NCBI GenBank assembly: GCA_036927565.1
Contig: JAYESD010000004.1
Span: forward strand, 70,616,933-70,680,932
Direction: 5' to 3'
DNA: 64,000 nt
Origin: Tuctoria greenei
Lineage: Eukaryota > Streptophyta > Magnoliopsida > Poales > Poaceae
Position numbers and translations under genes: made by a program. The notes beneath the pieces were generated by a model. It was given only the letters and a program-made list of their open reading frames with translations. It was not told where the DNA came from and made no database searches. Of this stretch, positions 34,590 to 47,033 are shown one piece after another (within the stretch, counting starts at the first letter, position 1; each line of letters opens with the position of its first letter).

Positions 34590-36608
34590 CATTTACATGG
34601 ACTGTTAAGTTTCAATCACTATGATGAAGCTCAATGAACACTAACTTTGATCATGACCGAGATCGCGGAGATTTGAACCGATTATACACCCTGTAGGGCA
34701 GTCCCAAATTACCCACACGACTCGAAGACCATACAACTTATGCGACCGGCTAAAGCCACACAAGGGTGTACTCATGTCAACTTTTCTCACATACGTTCCT
34801 GAATGGTTGGACAATATTCACCACAAGGAGTACTATGGTCCTGCAGACCATTAGTCACTCATGGGTGTCAAACAAGTAATGAAGTCATGGTCCAAACACC
34901 GATACAAAGTGAGATATTCAGCTTTCCATACTATTATTTCCGGCATGTGGTTAGAACGGAAAGTGCTTAGGACAATGATAACAACGCACGGTCCTTAACT
35001 GACCAAGCGGGGCTACATCCTAATCCCCTCTCAGTCCACAAGTTCATCATCTCTCAGATTTTATTCCATATCAAAGTATATTAAGTTAAGTCCTAAGCTC
35101 GCGAATAGTGGTGACCTTGGCACCAATTTGACTTCAACCGCTCTAAGAATGACTAAGCATAACACTTCGTCAATTAAACTAACCCAAATCTGTACCAATA
35201 GACTCAACAAGGAGTGGGTTTGAACAAGACTCATCGTACCCTACACCTAGTGCCCGGCAATGCATTAACAATGATACTACATTCATTCACCATTTGTATA
35301 AAAATTATAGGTTCAAGATGCATAGATGCTTTCCTTCAATCTATGGAGTATACTCTGCAGGACTAGTGCTCACACAATCGTTCTACCAAGCTGTACCTGC
35401 GTCACTCTCTAACGGTTTGTTAGCTAAAAAAAATACATCATATGAGAATGAGTGCCATGATGCGATGCTTAATGCAGCTTGTATAAAACTTTGCAGTATG
35501 ATAGAACATAAAGTCACAAAGATAATGCAACAAGAATCACTAAATTTGGACATTCCTAGCTCAGGTTAATAACAAAACATTGCCGCTCTGTCCAAAATCG
35601 GGCAAATCGGTTGCATTCGTGCCATTATGTGAAGCTCAAATTTTTCTAAGGCCTTGCTGGACCAGAGGTCATTTTTACATGATAATGGATGTCAAAAGTT
35701 GATGTTTGGCTCTGGTCCCACCTTGGTTTGAGCTCTTATTAATTAATTATAATTTCTGCAAGTTTCATTAACATAAACAAGATAAATGTGGAAATGGTGT
35801 TTATGCTCCATGAATAAATCTGAAACTTTACAGGCACTTTATATAACTAATAAAGAGTTTTAGCAAAATTCTCATCATTTTATCATTCATACAACTTGCA
35901 TGGGAAAAATGACAAGTTTGCAACCTATAGAAAGAGGATTAAGGTGGTGATCCTAAATAAATGAAATACCAACAACATGCAGCTGTCCCCGTGATTCATG
36001 TGAAACATAAGGAGACTCTCAGAAAAAGTTTTACCATTTTAGGACTGTTACTTTATTTATTATGATTTTAATCATGCAAATCATTAGAAAATTTATAGCT
36101 TGAAATTTTTACACATGATCTGAGCTAAAATAATGTCCTATACATCACATGCAGTGGCTAAAATAAACATGCAAGAGCTCAATGCCACTGCATCTGATAC
36201 AATAAGTGAAATGCAAGAAGAACATATGAGAAAAAGTATTTTCATGGCAAATCTTAGCCCAAACATGACATTCATGATGTTTACATGCATAGATATGGTG
36301 ATTATGTTCTAACAAAATTTGTTTTATATTTTTGGAACAATATTCATTTTTTTGCAGATTTTACATCTTTCATGCAATGTTTAATGCATGAAAACAAAAT
36401 TTCAGAGAACAAATCTCAAGAACAACAACATCTTCAACCTTTGGTCAGCAAGAACAGCCATGAGAAGGGAGAAAATAGTGGGGAAACCAGGGGAAAACAT
36501 AGAGACTAATCATCTTTGCAAGGGGAAACTTTACCACCAACTTAGATTTACAAGAAAAACTTCAATTAGGGGAGCAATGGTGAGCTGCATGACTTTTTTG
36601 GGTGCTGA
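34590..36608. other. Non-coding LTR-like DNA, no gene
   Basis: About 2 kb, mostly AT-rich, with no supported ORF. It was contiguous with 47034 onward before the gypsy insertion, as shown by the GCTGA duplication. Read on the minus strand, its left part resembles the downstream portion of long grass gypsy LTRs. A TGTTAAG at 34603 could be the end of such an LTR. The element of origin is uncertain. Confidence 0.4.
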
Positions 36609-36738
36609 TGTAACACCCTCATTTTCATGCATCATGCCTTGCATTCATTCATATACATGTTTAACATTAACCCATAACAAGAGGAACAAGTTTAAAATTG
36701 ATTTGGAGAAAAACCGCACTTAAAAATGTAGGAAAGTG

Positions 36739-37072
36739 CGGACTAGTCCGGTTTTGCTGAGGACTAGTCCGATTTCTCTCTGTCTAAAAATGGACTTGTC
36801 CGTTTTTGCTGCGTATTAGTCCGATTCTGCCCCTGGAAACTTTCGGACTTGTCCGATTTTGTGCGGACTAGTCCGGTATTCCATGAATCCTTGAAAATTT
36901 GTTAAGTCCCTGGACTTGTCCGGACTAGTCCGGTGTTCCAGCGGACTTGTCCGTTTTCCTTTCTGACTAAGATCGGACTTGTCCGATTTTTGGCCAGACT
37001 TGTCCGATTTTCTCTCTGGACGACTTCGGACTAGTCCGGTCCTGTCCGGACTTGTCCGATATTTCATGACTC
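36739..37072 (+). repeat. Array of CGGACTAGTCCG-type palindromes in U3
   Basis: About a dozen copies of the palindrome CGGACTAGTCCG or its variant CGGACTTGTCCG within 335 bp, a few back to back (near 36910 and 37028-37070). Two more lie at 37590-37623 downstream of the TATA box. The 3' LTR has the same array at 44366-44695. Confidence 0.88.
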
Positions 37073-37225
37073 CGAATTGATCTTTTGTTTTACGACTTGT
37101 TTCTTGGCTTTCACATTAAGTGGGCCTAGGTACGTCGTGCCTAACTCTTTTGGAGCCCATGTGGGACTCTAAACCGACCTCTACTCATCCCAAAACTCGA
37201 AATCCATCTAACTCTAGCCTCCACC

Positions 37226-37235
37226 TATATATAAA
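37226..37235 (+). promoter_or_regulatory. TATA box of chromovirus 5' LTR
   Basis: TATATATAAA followed by CAGCCCCAACC, at the U3/R junction position. The 3' LTR has TATATAAA at 44855-44862. Confidence 0.65.
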
Positions 37236-39407
37236 CAGCCCCAACCCCTTGGTTTGACATCTATTTGCCACTTTTCCACCCACTCAAACCCTAGTTCGTG
37301 GGGAGCCACCATCGAGGAGGGAGGAGAAGATCCCAAGCAAGAAGAAGAAGAGGAGGAAACGAAGAAGGATAGAGATCTCCACCAAGTTTCGTCCTTCACC
37401 ACCAATTCATCTCCAAGTTCATCACCAACCCTAGATCATCAAGATCCAAGTGTTACCTCCAAGTTTCTTGATTCATTGGAGTTCTAAACACCTGATATAC
37501 CTCCTATTCTCTTTTCCTTACGTGAATTCAACCTCTAATCTCCGAATTTACGTCAATCTAGAAAACCCTAATCTGCCGATCTCGCAGAGTGCGGACTTGT
37601 CCGGTCCCTAGCGGACTAGTCCGATCTTTCAGGTTAAATTGTGTTGAATTAATTCTAAAATTTGATCTAATCAACTCCAGACCTGTATAAACTTGTTAAA
37701 AGCTATTAGAACTAGTTAGTTATCATTAAAAGCAATCTAGTAACAAGTTCTACCTTGCATTTGCATCAATCATGCATGTCATGTCATATTGAGTAATATT
37801 TGTTCACTCTTTGATTGTGTTTCTTGTCTTGTATGTTTATTATGTGGATTAGACGGATTTGCGCTAGAAAGTGCTGCGGAGGATCTCCAGCATCGAGAGT
37901 TTGAAGGCTTTGACCCTAATCAACAGCAAGAGCAAGGCAAGTGTCCTTGAAGCATATTGATCCTGTTTTAAAATAAATGTTTTGTTTGCAAAACTGCATG
38001 CTGTGTCAATTCGATGGGAATCCTTTGGTAGGAAGTTTACTAGAATTGTTAAACCACCCTTGTCACCTGGAATACATGGTACAAAGTCGGGAAGAGTTTT
38101 CACCTTTTTGCTTCGCTTAATTAATTGGGATGACAAACAACACTACACATTTAATTATGCATCAATGATATTCTGGTTAATGTGAACTGGTCAATACGAT
38201 GGGTGATCTAAGCAGGCCTGGTATGTGGATGGGTTGGATGTTATGGTGGTTTGCTTGCTTTAGATCTAAGGACCGTTTCATGCGAGAATAAGCCAGGACT
38301 ACAGTGCCACCACGAGGCCAAGTATGGGTGCGGCGTAGCTGATTAATTAGGGCTTTGCTAGTGTTGTTTGGACCATTGTGGATGCTCGGGGAAGGGGTAG
38401 TCGGATTGGGTTTGTTGATGATTGGTGGGACTACCCTGGGATCCGAATGGCTCAAGAGGGGGCCCTTGGTTGAAGATGTGCTTAGTTGGAGGCATCGCCA
38501 CCGGTGAAACCTCAGTGGGGTCTAAATAGGCTAGTAATCCCTTTGTAAAGGCTATTTTGTGATCTCTTGGCCATACACCAAAGGAAGTGTAATTGGCATA
38601 AGAGAGGTTCTTTAGTCGCCGACGGGTGATGAAATCACAAACACGTGGGTAAAGAGGTACAAACTCTACAGAGTTAAATAAAACTATCATGATAGCCGCG
38701 CTCCCGGTTATGAGCACCTGGACAACTTCCATGATTAGAGGGAAATTGGAATTTGGGATGGTTATGGTCTGGCAATGGTTAGGGATGGTTATGGATTTAT
38801 TTCTGGTATTGAATATGGTTATTGGCAATGGTAAAATCTGGAATTATTGATGATGGTAGTGAATTCAGACTGGTATTATGGTATTATTTATGATTATGAT
38901 GGGTTTATTTCACATACATGTAATATATTGCTTTTCAAATGTTTTTATGTACTTTTCAGCACTTAGCCATTATTATTGTCGTCATTTGAATCAGCCACAT
39001 GTCATACTTTCCACACTTGCTGAGTACGACATGTACTCACTCTTGCAATCCCCCCCAACAGTTGCAGGTCAGGATTGGGAGTTTAATGGCGATAATGCGG
39101 AGTTCTAGGCCGTGTCTACCGTCAGCTTTGCCTGTGGTGTTGATTGGAGCTGCGCTATCCCTTTTGCTTAGTTTGCTTAGTTGCTTAATTAGTTTATTTC
39201 CGCTGCATTAGTTGAACTTGTCATTAATATTCATTGAAGCTTGTATTCGAGGATAATATGGTTTGTGTAATAAATTTGATAATTAATCTTGTTCTGTGGT
39301 AATTTTCTGTATACTCTTTTGTGATTGCACTCGTGTATGTGTGTTGAACATCCTGGGCACACATATGCGTTAGCTTGGTTCATTTTTCGGAACCGGGCGT
39401 CACAGAT

Positions 39408-39420
39408 TGGTATCGGAGCC
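39408..39420 (+). promoter_or_regulatory. Primer binding site of chromovirus
   Basis: TGGTATCGGAGCC three bases after the LTR end. It matches the initiator tRNA-Met primer sequence except for one base (G for A). Confidence 0.8.
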
Positions 39421-39674
39421 ACAGGTTGACCATAGGATGCAGCCTAGATAGAATGGACACTTTAGAGCACATAGGAGCACTCAGGAATCGATGTGTTTTT
39501 GCTTGGAGTGCTGTTTGCTATATATATTGTTTGCTTGTGTGCTTAATAGAGGATTTGGGGATGCCTTAGCATTGCCATGTCCACCTAGGCTAGTGTAGCT
39601 AGCTGTTTAGTTTCATATCCCTTGATGCATATAGTTGGGGACATTTTCTAATTCTTACCCACTGCTTTTTTCAG

Positions 39675-42600
39675 ATGGTGAGGACTCGCAACCAGAGGGA
39701 TGGCAATGATGAAGAGGAGAACAATGGAGTGCCTCAGAACAACAATGGGCAATGATCTACTTAGGGAGGTATCAACATCGAGCACATATTGGCCATTCAA
39801 AACCAGCTCATGCAGACCATGATACAGACTATGGGACAGCTGCAGGCTGGCAATATCAACAATCAGCCCCACATGCCTCCACCGCCACCCCGCCTCCTCA
39901 TAACTGGTTGGGAGAGTTTATGAGGACTAGGCCGCCGACCTTTGCTCAAGCTGCTGACCCTATGGATGCGGACGATTGGCTCAAGTCCGTGGAGAAGAAA
40001 CTAGCTATTGTCCAATGTAGTGACCGGGAGAAGGTGCTATTTGCTTCTCATCAACTAGTTGGAGCAGCTGCGGATTGGTGGGATTCTTATTGCAATGCTC
40101 ATGAGAACCAAGAAAGAATCACTTGGGCCGGATTCAAGGAGAATTTTCATTCTCATTATGTGCCCGAGGGAGTTATGATCTTGAAGAGGCAAGAATTTGA
40201 GAATTTAAGGCAAGGAAGATCAAGCGTGAGTGAATATCTCAATAAATTCACTCAACTCTCAAGGTATGCGCCTGAGGATGTTAGTCGGGACAGCCGGAAG
40301 CAATACTTGTTCATGAGGGGCTTGAACAATGAGATCCAAGTGCAATTGCTCAATTGCGATTATGCCAATTTTCAGAAGCTTGTGGACAAAGCAATTGTGG
40401 TTGAGAACAAGATCCGTGAGATGGAGCAAGAAATCAAGAGGAAGGCGCCATATCAAGGACAGCAACAAGGAAGTAATGTGCGCCCTCGCTTTGCACCACC
40501 CAATGCGCCTCATTATAGCTCCTCTATTCCTGCTCAGCGCCCTGGTTATGCACCACGCCCAACTCAGTTTGTGCAGCAGCGCCCTGTGATGCAAGCACCT
40601 AGGCCTCCAATGCCTTATGAGCCTCGTGCTAACTTTCCTGCTGCAAATGCTCAAAACCAAGCTCGTCCCAACAATTCTGGTGGGGTTAACAAGTGTTATA
40701 CTTGTGGAGAAGCTGGACACTTTGCGCATCAATGTCCTAAGTCGGGCCTTGGTCAAGGAAGCAATGCACCGAGGCAAAACCCGAGATCTAATGGAGGACA
40801 ACCACAAGGAAGCCGTGGACAGCAGAATTTTGCTCGTGGCAACGTGAACCATGTCTCTACGGAGGATGCTCAACAAGCGGATGATGTGGTCATTGGTATG
40901 TTTCTCGCCAACTCCAACCCCGCGACTATGTTATTTGATTCTGGAGCATCGCATTCATTCATTGCATCGAAGTATGTTGCCAAGTATAGTTTTCCTATCT
41001 CTCATATGAAGTTTAGTCTGTTTGTTAAGTCTCCTGGAGGAGAGATGAGGACAAATATAGTATGTCCAAAAGTAAGCCTTAGAATAAGGGGGGTAGACTT
41101 CTCCGCCAACCTTATAGTTTTGAATTCTCAAGGATTGGACATTATACTTGGTATGGACTGGTTGAGGAAGCACAATGGAGTTATTGAGTGTGCCACAAAG
41201 ACGGTGAAGCTGACCAATGAGGAAGGGATCGCCGTAGAATTTGAAGCATCTCAAACCGCACCGAAGCAATTGGAATTGAATCATATGGACGGTGCCGCAA
41301 TTGAGGAGATTCCGGTGGTGTGTGAATTTTTGGATGTTTTTCCGAATGAGTTGCCAGGTATGCCACCAGATCGAGACATTGAGTTTGTTATTGATTTAAT
41401 ACTTGGAACTGCACCTATAGCTAAGAGGCCGTATAGGATGCCTCCTATGGAATTAGCATAGCTCAAGAAGCAAATTCAAGAGCAATTAGAGAAGGGTTTT
41501 ATTCACCCTAGCTCTTCGCCTTGGGGAGCGCCCGTTCTATTTGTGGACAAGAAGGATGGATCCCAAAGGATGTGCGTGGATTACCGAGCACTCAACGAGG
41601 TGACCATCAAGAACAAGTACACCTTGCCCTGTATATAGGATTTGTTTGATCAGATGAAGGGTGCTTGTGTCTTCTCTAAGATTGATTTGAGGTTGGGATA
41701 CTTTCAAAAGAAGATTAGACCATCGGACATACCCAAGACAGCTTTTAGGACACGTTATGGATCTTATGAGTACACCGTGATGTCTTTTGGATTGACAAAT
41801 GCACCTGCCTACTTTATGTACCTCATGAATAAGGTCTTCATGGAGTACTTGGATAGATTTGTTGTGGTGTTTATTGATGATATTATGATCTACTCGAAGG
41901 ATGAGAAGGAACATGAGGAACACTTGAGGCTTACGCTGCAGAAATTGAGGGAGCATCAATTGTATGCCAAGTTCAACAAGTGCCAGTTTTGGTTGAAAGA
42001 GGTGCCATTTTTGGGTCATATAATCTCAGGAGGAGGAGTATCGGTTGACCCCGGAAAAGTGAGAGACGTGTTGAAGTGGGAGACGCCGCAAAATATCAAG
42101 GAAATAAGGAGTTTTCTTGGGATGGCTGGATATTACCGTCGGTTTATCAAGGATTTTTCCAAGATAGCCAAGCCTATGACGGAGTTGCTAATGAAGGGAA
42201 AGGCGTTCCAATGGACCGAAGCTTGTCAAAACAGTTTTGAGGAGTTGAAGAAGAGGTTAACAACAGCCCCAGTTTTGGTATTGCCGGATGTAAGCAAGAG
42301 TCTCGACATCTATTGTGATGCATCAAGACAAGGACTTGGGTGTGTATTGATGCAAGAAGGTCAAGTGGTCGCCTATGCATCAAGACAATTGAAGAAACAT
42401 GAGTAGAATTACCCCACACATGATCTTGAACTAGCAGCCGTGGTACACACATTGAAGATTTGGAGACACTATATTCTAGGACATAGGTGTGAAATTTACA
42501 CGGATCATAAGAGTTTGAAGTATATTTTCACACAAACGGATCTGAACTTGAGGCAACGAAGATGGTTAGAGCTCATCAAAGATTATGATTTGAGGATCAA

Positions 42601-44350
42601 CTATCATCCAGGAAAAGCCAATGTAGTGGCCGGTGCTTTGAGTAGAAAAGGAGTAAGTCATCAACTCACGGTTCGAGAGTTACCATTCGAGTTATGTAAG
42701 GAGTTTGAACGGTTGAACCTTGGGTTTGTAAACGAGATGGAGATGATGGAGTTAAACCCAACCTTGGGGCAAGAAATTCGAGAGGCCCAAACCACAGATG
42801 AAGAGATCAAGGAAATCAAGGAAAGGACTGAGGAAGGGAGAGAATTCAGATTTGATGAAGACGAACGTGGTACCTTATGGCTTGGAAAGAGGGTCGTTGT
42901 GCCTAATGTAAAGCATATTCGGGAGGCAATATTAAAGGAGGCACATGACTCGCCTTACTCAATTCACCCAGGTTGTACGAAGATGTACAAAGACTTGAAG
43001 ACTTGCTATTGGTGGGATAGCATGAAGAAGGACATAGCCGAATATGTTGCATTGTGTGACGTGTGCCAACGAGTCAAGGCGGAACATCAAAGGCCAGCAG
43101 GGTTATTGCAGCCATTGAAGATTCCAGAGTGGAAGTGGGAAGAGATTGGTATGGACTTTATAGTTGGATTACCGTGAACCCAGTATGGCTATGATTCAAT
43201 ATGGGTCATTGTAGATCGGTTGACAAAATCAGCTCACTTCATTCCTGTCAAGACCACATATACCACCGCAAAGCTAGAAAAATTGTATATGGAGCATATT
43301 GTGTGCCGACATGGAGTACCGAAGAAGATAGTCTCGGATAGAGGTTCTCAATTTACCTCCAGATTTTGGCAAAAATTGCATGAAGCTTTGCGAACGTGGT
43401 TGAATTTTAGTTCAGCATATCATCCTCAAACGGATGGACAAACCGAGAGGACCAATCAGATTTTGGAGGACATGTTAAGAGCTTGTGCTTTAAAGCATGG
43501 GAAAAGTTGGGACAAAAGCTTGCCATACGCGGAATTTTCATACAACAATAGTTACCAAGCAAGCTTGAAAATGTCACCATATGAAACGCTTTATGGGAGG
43601 AAGTGTAGGACACCTTTATTCTGGAATGAAGCAGGGGAAAATCAAGTATTTGGTCCGGACGTGTTGCATGAAGCCGAAAAGCAAGTCCAAATAATTCGTG
43701 AAAACCTGAGGGCTGCCCAGTCAAGACAAAAAGGCTATGCGGATAGTAGGAGAAGGGGATTAGCCTTTGAAGTGGGAGATTTTGTTTACCTCAAGGAGTC
43801 ACCAATGAGAGGTCATAAGAGGTTTAACATAAGGGGTAAGCTCGCACCTCGCTATATTGGACCATTCAAGATTTTGGACAAAAGAGGAGAAGTAGCGTAT
43901 AAGTTGGCGATGCCAGCTCATCTTTCGGATGTACATGATGTATTTCTTGTTTCCCAGCTCAAGAAGTGTTTGAGAGTACCGGAAGAACAAGTGCCAATGG
44001 AAGAATTGGAACTAGAGGAAGATTTGACGTATGCCGAACAACCGATCAAAATCTTGGAAACTAAGGAGAGGGTCACAAGGAACAAGGTCATTAGATGGTG
44101 TAAAGTTCAATGGAAGCACCACACAGAAAAAGAAGCGACGTGGGAATTGGAGGATGATCTCAAGAAGGACTTTCCCTATCTCTTCTCTTCCGCGTCGAAT
44201 CTCGAGGGCGAGATTCATTTTAAGGGGGGTAGGTTTGTAACACCCTCATGTTCATGCATCATGCCTTGCATACATTCATATACATGTTTCACATTAACCC
44301 ATAACAAGAGGAACAAGTTTAAAATTGATTTGGAGCAAAACCGCACTTAA
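39675..44350 (+). pseudogene. Chromovirus gag-pol (nearly complete, four stops)
   Basis: The likely start is the ATG at 39675; two frame changes follow before about 39890, after which one frame holds to the end. Gag is followed by CCHC knuckle CYTCGEAGHFAHQC (near 40695), protease LFDSGASHS (near 40935), RT with FIDDIMIYS (near 41875), RNase H IYCDASR (near 42310), integrase HHCC (42945-43075), D, D and E (GMDF 43155, SDRGSQF 43335, QTERTN 43440), and a chromodomain (about 44030-44190). Stops lie at 41459-41461, 41637-41639, 42404-42406 and 43177-43179. The frame has no stop at the polypurine tract and runs 38 codons into the LTR. It is structurally almost whole but not translatable. Confidence 0.9.
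44222..44235 (+). promoter_or_regulatory. Polypurine tract of chromovirus
   Basis: AAGGGGGGTAGG just before the 3' LTR start TGTAACACC at 44236. It is also read as codons of the pol frame. Confidence 0.78.
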
Positions 44351-47033
44351 AAATGTAGGAAAGTGCGGACTAGTCCGGTTTTGCTGAGGACTAGTTCGAT
44401 TTCTCTCTGTCTAAAAACGGACTTGTCCGTTTTTGCTGCAGATTAGTCTGATTCTGCCCCTGGAAACTTTCGGACTTGTCCGATTTTGTGCGGACTAGTC
44501 CGGTATTCCATGAATCCTTGAAAATTTGTTAAGTCCCTGGACTTGTCCGGACTAGTCCGGTGTTCCAGCGGACTTGTCCGTTTTCCGTTCTGACTAAGAT
44601 CGGACTTGTCCAATTTTCGGCCAGACTTGTCCGATTTTCTCTCTGGACGACTTCGGACTAGTCCGGTCCTGTCCGGACTTGTCCGATATTTCGTGACTCC
44701 GAATTGATCTTTTGTTTTACGACTTGTTTCTTGGGTTTCACGTTAAGTGGGCCTAGGTACGTCATGCCTAACTCTTTTGGAGCCCATGTGGGACTCTAAA
44801 CCGACCTCTACTCATCCCAAAACTCGAAATCCATCTAACCCTAGCCTCCACCTCTATATAAACAGCCCCAACCCCTTGGTTTGACATCTATTTGCCACTT
44901 TTCCACCCACCCAAACCCTAGTTCGTGGGGAGCCACCATCGAGGAGGGAGGAGAAGATCCCAAGCAAGAAGAAGAAGAGGAGGAAACGAAGAAGGATAGA
45001 GATCTCCACCAAGTTTCGTCCTTCACCACCAATTCATCTCCAAGTTCATCACCAACCCTAGATCATCAAGATCCAAGTGTTACCTCCAAGTTTCTTGATT
45101 CATTGGAGTTCTAAACAACTGGTATACCTCCTATTCTCTTTTCCTTACGTGAATTCAACCCCTAATCTCCGAATTTACGTCGATCTAGAAAACCCTAATC
45201 TGCCGATCTCGCAGAGTGCGGACTTGTCCGGTCCCTAGCGGACTAGTCCGATCTTTCTGGTTAAATTGTGTTGAATTAATTCTAAAATTTGATCTAATCA
45301 ACTCCAAACCTGTATAAACTTGTTAAAAGCTATTAGAACTAGTTAGTTATCATTAAAAGCAATCTAGTAACAAGTTCTACCTTGCATTTGCATCAATCAT
45401 GCATGTCATGTCATATTGAGTAATATTTGTGCACTCTTTGATTGTGTTTCTTGTCTTGTATGTTTATTATGTGGATTAGACGGATTTGCGCTAGAAAGTG
45501 CCGCGGAGGATCTCCAGCATCGAGAGTTTGAAGGCTTTGACCCTAATCAACAGCAAGAGCAAGGCAAGTGTCCTTAAAGCATATTGATCCTGTTTTAAAA
45601 TAAATGTTTTGTTTGCAAAACTGCATGCTGTGTCAATTTGATGGGAATCCTATGGTAGGAAGTTTACTAGAATTGTTAAACCACCCTTGTCACCTGGAAT
45701 ACATGGTACAAAGTCGGGAAGAGTTTTCACCTTTTTGCTTCGCTTAATTAATTGGGATGACAAACAACACTACACATTTAATTATGCATCAATGATATTC
45801 TGGTTAATGTGAACTGGTCAATACGATGGGTGATCTAAGCAAGCCTGGTATGTGGATGGGTTGGATGTTATGGTAGTTTGCTTGCTTTAGATCTAAGGAC
45901 CGGTTCATGCGAGAATAAGCCAGGACTACAGTGCCACCACGAGGCCAAGTATGGGTGCGGCGTAGCTGATTAATTAGGGCTTTGCTAGTGCTGTTTGGAC
46001 CATTGTGGATGCTCAGGGAAGGGGTAGTCGGATTGGGTTTGTTGATGATTGGTGGGACTACCCTGGGATCCGAATGGCTCAAGAGGGGGCCCTTGGTTGA
46101 AGATGTGCTCAGTTGGAGGCATCGCTACCGGTGAAACCTCAGTGGGGTCTAAATAGGCTAGTAATCCCTTTGTAAAGGCTATTTTGTGATCTCTTGGCCA
46201 TACACCAAAGGAAGTGTAATTGGCATAAGGGAGGTTCTTTAGTCGCTGACGGGTGATGAAATCACAAACACGTGGGTAAAGAGGTACAAACTCTGCAGAG
46301 TTAAATAAAACTATCATGATAGTCGTGCTCCCGGTTATGAGCACCTGGACAACTTCCATGATTAGAGGGAAATTGGAATTTGGGATGGTTATGGTCTGGC
46401 AATGGTTATGGATGGTTATGGATTTATTTCTGGTATTGAATATGGTTATTGGCAATGGTAAAATCTGGAATTATTGATGATGGTAGTGAATTCAGACTGG
46501 TATTATGGTATTATTTATGATTATGATGGGTTTATTTCACATACATGTAATATATTGCTTTTCAAATGTTTTTATGTACTTTTCAGCACTTAGCCATTAT
46601 TATTGTCGTCATTTGAATCAGCCACATGTCATACTTTCCACACTTGCTGAGTACGACATGCACTCACTCTTGCAATCCCCCCCCCAACAGTTGCAGGTCA
46701 GGATTGGGAGTTTAATGGAGATAATGCGGAGTTCTAGGCCGTGTCTACCGTCAGCTTTGCCAGTGGTGTTGATTGGAGCTGCGCTATCCCTTTTGCTTAG
46801 TTTGCTTAGTTGCTTAATTAGTTTATTTCCGCTGCATTAGTTGAACTTGTCATTAATATTCATTGAAGCTTGTATTCGAGGATAATTTGGTTTGTGTAAT
46901 AAATTTGATAATTAATCTTGTTCTGTGGTAATTTTCTGTATACTCTTTTGTGATTACACTCGTGTATGTGTGTTGAACATCCTGGGCACACATATGCGTT
47001 AGCTTGGTTCATTTTTCGGAACCGGGCGTCACA
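44236..47033 (+). repeat. 3' LTR of chromovirus (2798 bp)
   Basis: Matches 36609-39404 over its full length, with palindromes at 44366-44695, a TATATAAA box at 44855-44862, and a longer C run near 46680. Confidence 0.92.

Larger units (their letters stand above)
36609..39404 (+). repeat. 5' LTR of chromovirus (2796 bp)
   Basis: TGTAACACC to GGGCGTCACA. U3 carries a dense palindrome array (36739-37072) upstream of a TATATATAAA box (37226-37235). Confidence 0.92.
36609..47033 (+). mobile_element. Complete chromodomain Ty3/gypsy element (Tekay/Del-like), 10.4 kb
   Basis: Full structure: LTR 36609-39404, primer site, gag-pol, polypurine tract, LTR 44236-47033. GCTGA flanks both ends (36604-36608 and 47034-47038), a clean 5-bp target duplication. 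By eye the LTRs differ at roughly 48 of 2796 positions (1.7%), so insertion is recent. Gag-pol is inactivated by two N-terminal frame changes and four stops. It sits in the LTR-like DNA described at 34590-36608 and 47034-48472. Confidence 0.92.

Noticed and set aside
35294..35569. 91-codon ORF in the 34590-36608 interval
   Set aside because: No recognisable family, AT-rich LTR-like surroundings, and length within chance.
36816..37067. Minus-strand ORF with repeated RTSPDK-like peptides
   Set aside because: It is the translation of the CGGACTAGTCCG palindrome array in the LTR. It is repeat driven, with no independent coding evidence.
37254..37487. 77-codon Glu-rich ORF present in both LTRs of the chromovirus
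   Set aside because: It starts at TTG, not ATG, and both LTR copies descend from one template, so presence in both is not conservation.
38358..38828. 156-codon minus-strand ORF inside the chromovirus LTR (also 45985-46455)
   Set aside because: It lies wholly inside the LTR and opposite to the element's promoter. Presence in both LTRs is by duplication, and I recognise no domain.
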